From assembly GCF_001548395.1 (NCBI RefSeq), contig NZ_AP017367.1:1897001-1961000 (forward strand): a stretch of DNA of 64,000 bases. The letters run 5' to 3'. Below are positions 61,540 through 64,000 of the stretch, piece by piece. Source of the stretch: Leptolyngbya sp. O-77 (GTDB taxonomy: Bacteria > Cyanobacteriota > Cyanobacteriia > Elainellales > Elainellaceae). Positions within the stretch are counted from its first letter, which is position 1, and every line of letters starts with the position of its first letter. The position numbers and the translations under genes were made by a program. The notes beneath the pieces were generated by a model. The model saw nothing but the letters and a program-made list of their open reading frames with translations. It had not been told where the DNA came from and made no database searches.

Positions 61540-62031
61540 CTAAAACAGGGCAGCTGCGGTGAGCGGTGCTTCGCCCGAAAGGTGCAAATCGGTCTGGGCG
61601 ATCGCCAGCATCGGCAGCAAAAACGTCATCTGCTGGGGCGCAAGGTGCTGGCTGAGGGACTGGTTCAGCAGGCGAAACAGCGCCGAGTCGATGCGCTGGC
61701 TGTTGTAGGTCTGGATCAGGCTGGCCACGGGTTGCAAGCGATCTTTGAGGAACGGCTCATCGTTCATCAGCATGGCTGTAGCGCAGTGGCGCAGCACCAG
61801 CAGCGCGTTTTTGATACTGCGCTCCAGGGTTTCGGTCGATTCGCCGGGCAGTTCTGCCACCAGCCGATCGGCGGCTTGCTGCATGATGGTGATTTCGCGG
61901 TCGCGCAGGCTGCAATAGGCATCCAGGCGGGCGGGCAGCGACTCGACATACTGACTCAGCACGGCCAGTTCTTCGGGCTTGAGGTAGCGGTTTTCGGCTT
62001 CGTCGAAGAGTGCGTCGATTTGTGGGTGCAT
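61540..62031 (-). CDS. Slr0146-like helical protein of the PSII assembly operon
   Basis: This 163-residue, almost entirely helical product (MHPQIDALFDEAENRYLKPE) has a repeated ALLVLRHCATAML pattern and resembles the phycobilisome-like partner of this operon. Its place between the two V4R genes supports the assignment to Slr0146. The exact function is unknown; the operon as a whole supports photosystem II assembly. A long purine repeat lies directly upstream of its start (62034-62220), separating it from the preceding gene. Confidence 0.75.
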   Translation of the reverse strand: MHPQIDALFDEAENRYLKPEELAVLSQYVESLPARLDAYCSLRDREITIMQQAADRLVAELPGESTETLERSIKNALLVLRHCATAMLMNDEPFLKDRLQPVASLIQTYNSQRIDSALFRLLNQSLSQHLAPQQMTFLLPMLAIAQTDLHLSGEAPLTAAALF

Positions 62032-62033
62032 GG

Positions 62034-62266
62034 TGAGGGAAGAGGGAAGAGGGAAGAACGAAGAGGGAAGAGGGAAGAACGAAGAGGGAAGAGGGAAGAA
62101 CGAAGAGGGAAGAGGGAAGAACGAAGAGGGAAGAGGGAAGAACGAAGAGGGAAGAGGGAAGAACGAAGAGGGAAGAACGAAGAGGGAAGAGGGAAGAACG
62201 AAGAGGGAAGAGGGAAGGAGTTTGGGTTTTCGTTTTTCGTTCTTCGTTTTTCGTTCTTCGTTCTTT
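62034..62266. repeat. Polypurine minisatellite (GGGAAGA/ACGAAGA) with a flanking complementary tract
   Basis: From 62034 to about 62220 the plus strand is almost pure purine, made of GGGAAGA and ACGAAGA heptamers in 14- or 21-base units. From 62227 to 62266 the sequence is pyrimidine-rich (TCGTTCTTCGTTTTTCG), the complement of the first part, so a long hairpin or triplex is possible. It lies between two genes of the PSII assembly operon. Smaller relatives are at 22668-22733 and 24884-24931. Confidence 0.9.
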
Positions 62267-62307
62267 ATAAGGTGTGGGGAAAAGAGAGCTGACCTAGATA
62301 TGGCGGG

Positions 62308-62649
62308 TTAGAAGAGGTCAGAGAAGTCGTCGAGGGTGAAGGCGTTGGTGGCGGGCTGGGGTGGCTCGCTGGAGAGGGACAGATCGACTTCGGGGGCGAT
62401 CGCCCTGCTGCTGGCTGTGCCGTCCCAATTCACGGAGGTAAAGAACTGGCGCACTGTCAGCATCAGGCTTAGCGGGCCGTCGCTGCTGGTCGCATCCAGG
62501 CGCACCTGCTCCACTTCAGGCGGGTTGTCGTCCCAGTTGATGCTGCTAAAAAAGCTGTGGGTGGTTTGGTGCAGCCAGGACGCGGGTTTGGGTTCGGTGC
62601 TGGCGGGCTTGCTAAATCCGTTGCGTTCCATCAGGGCAGTGGGGTTCAT
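62308..62649 (-). CDS. Slr0145-like small protein with duplicated FFxSxNWD motif
   Basis: This 113-residue soluble protein contains two copies of a short motif, FFSSINWDD (about 33-41) and FFTSVNWDG (about 69-77), and ends FTLDDFSDLF. The start codon overlaps the upstream gene stop in an ATGA (62646-62649), so translation is coupled. By order it corresponds to Slr0145 in the PSII assembly operon. No catalytic motif is visible. Confidence 0.75.
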   Translation of the reverse strand: MNPTALMERNGFSKPASTEPKPASWLHQTTHSFFSSINWDDNPPEVEQVRLDATSSDGPLSLMLTVRQFFTSVNWDGTASSRAIAPEVDLSLSSEPPQPATNAFTLDDFSDLF

Positions 62650-63323
62650 TTCAGCCGATCTCCTGAGCGCAGCCGTTTTTCAATGTCTCGCGCCGTTGCG
62701 CCTTCGTTCATCCAGAAGGTGGCAGCGTCGATCCGATCTTGTCCGCCCAGCAGAAACTTGCAGTAGGTTTCGCCCATCGAGTAGCACTGGATTTCGATGC
62801 AACTGAGCTGCTTTTTCACCAGTTCGGTAAAGAAGCCTGCAAAGAGTCCTGCGTAAAGATAGCAGACGGGTTTGCCCACGTCGCCCAGCGTCCGCGCTAC
62901 GGCCGAGTCAAAAATGTTGATGAACATGAAGCCCTGCTTGCGATCGCCCATGTCCACTTCCCAGCGCCCCCAGCCCTGCGAGGTAAAGGGCCACCACCAG
63001 GTTTCCAGCAAAAACAGCAGATTGGTCTGGCGAATGTTGCGGTCGAATTCTTTTTCAAACCACTTTTCAAAGAAGAAAGCGTCTTTTTGTCCCCATTCGC
63101 ATCCAATCGTGTACATCGTGGCGGCAGACGCATCGCCCACTTCCTCCTCCAGCCCTTCCACCAGACCAATGATGAAATCTTCGGTGGTGAGCAGGTTCTG
63201 GCTGCCGTTCCAGTCCACAATCGTGCCCTTGTCGGGGTCAAACTGGAAAAAGTCGCGGAAGCCGTAGTGGTTGTGCTTCTTCGGGTTCCGCTGTTTGGTT
63301 GGGTTCTGAATGGCGTTCACCAT
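62646..63323 (-). CDS. V4R-domain protein (Slr0144-like), first gene of the PSII assembly operon
   Basis: The start is ATG 63323 (MVNAIQNPTKQRNPKKHNHY); the open frame extends 15 codons upstream without support. The product (225 aa) carries a V4R domain with YLYAGLFAGFFTELVKKQLS, CIEIQCYSMGETYCKFLLGG and the closing AATFWMNEG. It matches Slr0144, reported to be important for photosystem II assembly and to bind chlorophyll precursors or related ligands in Synechocystis (from memory). It starts the five-gene run 63323 to 58605. Confidence 0.8.
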   Translation of the reverse strand: MVNAIQNPTKQRNPKKHNHYGFRDFFQFDPDKGTIVDWNGSQNLLTTEDFIIGLVEGLEEEVGDASAATMYTIGCEWGQKDAFFFEKWFEKEFDRNIRQTNLLFLLETWWWPFTSQGWGRWEVDMGDRKQGFMFINIFDSAVARTLGDVGKPVCYLYAGLFAGFFTELVKKQLSCIEIQCYSMGETYCKFLLGGQDRIDAATFWMNEGATARDIEKRLRSGDRLK

Positions 63324-63587
63324 AGTGGATTGCGGGGAGTAAGGGGGAACAGGAATCAGATCCGGCACATTTAGTAAAGGTTATACAGCGTCCGAATTTG
63401 ATTTTTGAATTGTAATGTTGTGTGTTGTTTGCAACGGGGCTAAATCAGGACATACTGACTTGCTGCTGACTGGGTTGCAGCACGACTGACTCCAGCGCTG
63501 AGTTGCTTTGAGCTTAATGTTCCCACCAAGGGCTGGAACTAACGAGGGCGATCGCCCCCTGGGTGTAGAGATTTGTGAAGAGCCTCG

Positions 63588-64000
63588 TTAGGAGTGACGC
63601 TGGGCAGATGGGCTGGGCGATCGCCCCTCTGCCGCATTTGGAGCGGGCGAGCTAGAAGGCTCAGCGCTGCCTTGAGTGCCGTCCTGATGCGCTTCACCGT
63701 CTTCAAACGGGTGGTTAGGCAACTCTTCGTGGGCGTGGGGGCTGCGGAATAGCTGCTGCGGCATCCCGATGTCAATGCCGTTTTCTTCAAAGGCGATTCG
63801 CACGCGCAGGCGAAATTCGCGCCCCACCGCGAACTGCTGCATGGGCTGCGTGTCTAGCCACACGCGAATAGAAATGCCTTCATGCGACAGCGTTTCTACG
63901 CCCAACACCTGCGGCGGGTTATAAAACTTATCGCGCCACTGCGGGTCGTCGTACAGGCCTTGCGCTACATCGTGGATGACCGACAGCACATGCTCGATAT
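63588..64000 (-). CDS. MscS-family mechanosensitive channel, C-terminal part (runs off the window)
   Basis: The visible 137 codons end the gene. They start mid-protein at the window edge with IEHVLSVIHDVAQGLYDDPQ and include LGVETLSHEGISIRVWLDTQ and FRLRVRIAFEENGIDIGMPQ, the C-terminal cytoplasmic vestibule of small-conductance mechanosensitive channels. A Ser/Pro/Glu-rich tail follows (DGTQGSAEPSSSPAP). The membrane helices lie outside the window. The family releases osmolytes under downshock. Confidence 0.85.
   Translation of the reverse strand, partial: IEHVLSVIHDVAQGLYDDPQWRDKFYNPPQVLGVETLSHEGISIRVWLDTQPMQQFAVGREFRLRVRIAFEENGIDIGMPQQLFRSPHAHEELPNHPFEDGEAHQDGTQGSAEPSSSPAPNAAEGRSPSPSAQRHS

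Noticed and set aside
62034..62220. Possible CRISPR array
   Set aside because: Units are 14-21 bases and contiguous, with no unique spacers and no cas genes nearby.
62030..62311. Open frames of EEGRGKN/REERRGK repeats across the purine array
   Set aside because: They are translations of the heptamer repeat in different frames, not evolved coding sequence.

Overview
The window is chromosomal DNA from a cyanobacterium, probably a filamentous one. The HIP1 octamer GCGATCGC is scattered through genes and intergenic DNA. The gene content is cyanobacterial: psbY, ndhS, a photosystem I accumulation factor, a GUN4-domain protein, a CruA/CruP-type lycopene cyclase family protein, a DUF3685 (Ycf55-like) regulator, an Slr0144-Slr0152-type photosystem II assembly operon and an hps (hormogonium polysaccharide) pseudopilin cluster. 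I cannot fix the genus; a Leptolyngbya-like lineage would fit but is a guess. There are no rRNA or tRNA genes and no CRISPR array.

Layout. 1-7 kb: the 5' end of asnS, a gene-poor stretch with two small unknown ORFs, a PgeF-type laccase-domain protein, a PAS histidine kinase, a DUF1611 protein and a B12-binding radical SAM enzyme. 7-15 kb: a 1209-residue pseudo-caspase/EF-hand/repeat/GUN4 fusion, hisS, a LapA-domain protein with a long acidic tail, and aroK. 15-20 kb: an isochorismatase-family hydrolase and a polar amino-acid ABC transporter (ATPase divergent from two binding proteins and one permease). 20-26 kb: a GH3-type acyl-adenylating enzyme next to an aspartyl/asparaginyl-hydroxylase-like protein, a DUF255 thioredoxin-domain protein, cobD and hup. 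26-32 kb: the type IV pilus operon pilM-N-O-Q. 32-38 kb: a sugar-type binding lipoprotein, an IS5-family insertion sequence lying directly upstream of psbY, a TPR protein, thyX, ndhS and a HAS-barrel-like protein. 38-46 kb: hpsA, hpsB, a frameshifted hpsC and a GspH/FimT-like pseudopilin. 46-58 kb: a lycopene-cyclase-family flavoprotein, a small conserved protein, dps, lysS, a frameshifted ABC-2 permease, a frameshifted PSI accumulation factor, a Mog1/PsbP-like protein, the DUF3685 response regulator, pgsA, a frameshifted AlkA-type glycosylase and an ArsC/Spx-like protein. 58-64 kb: SpkG-like kinase, two V4R proteins and two small partners (photosystem II assembly operon), and the 3' end of an MscS-type channel.

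How the parts connect. The pil and hps clusters are likely to act together: hps pseudopilins are thought to assemble with a pilus-like export machine during polysaccharide secretion and gliding. Several loci serve thylakoid biogenesis (psbY, ndhS, PSI accumulation factor, GUN4 fusion, PSII assembly operon). Four genes (hpsC, the permease, the PSI factor and the glycosylase) are broken only by single extra bases in homopolymer runs. I count 12 such sites, and removing one base at each restores a full-length protein. This looks more like sequence error than gene decay.

The most interesting objects are the catalytically dead caspase fused to GUN4, the IS between psbY and its presumed upstream region, the polypurine array inside the PSII assembly operon, the reduced form of that operon (no ferredoxin genes), the YQYRPY-repeat LapA protein, and the repeat arrays upstream of dps and the amino-acid transporter.
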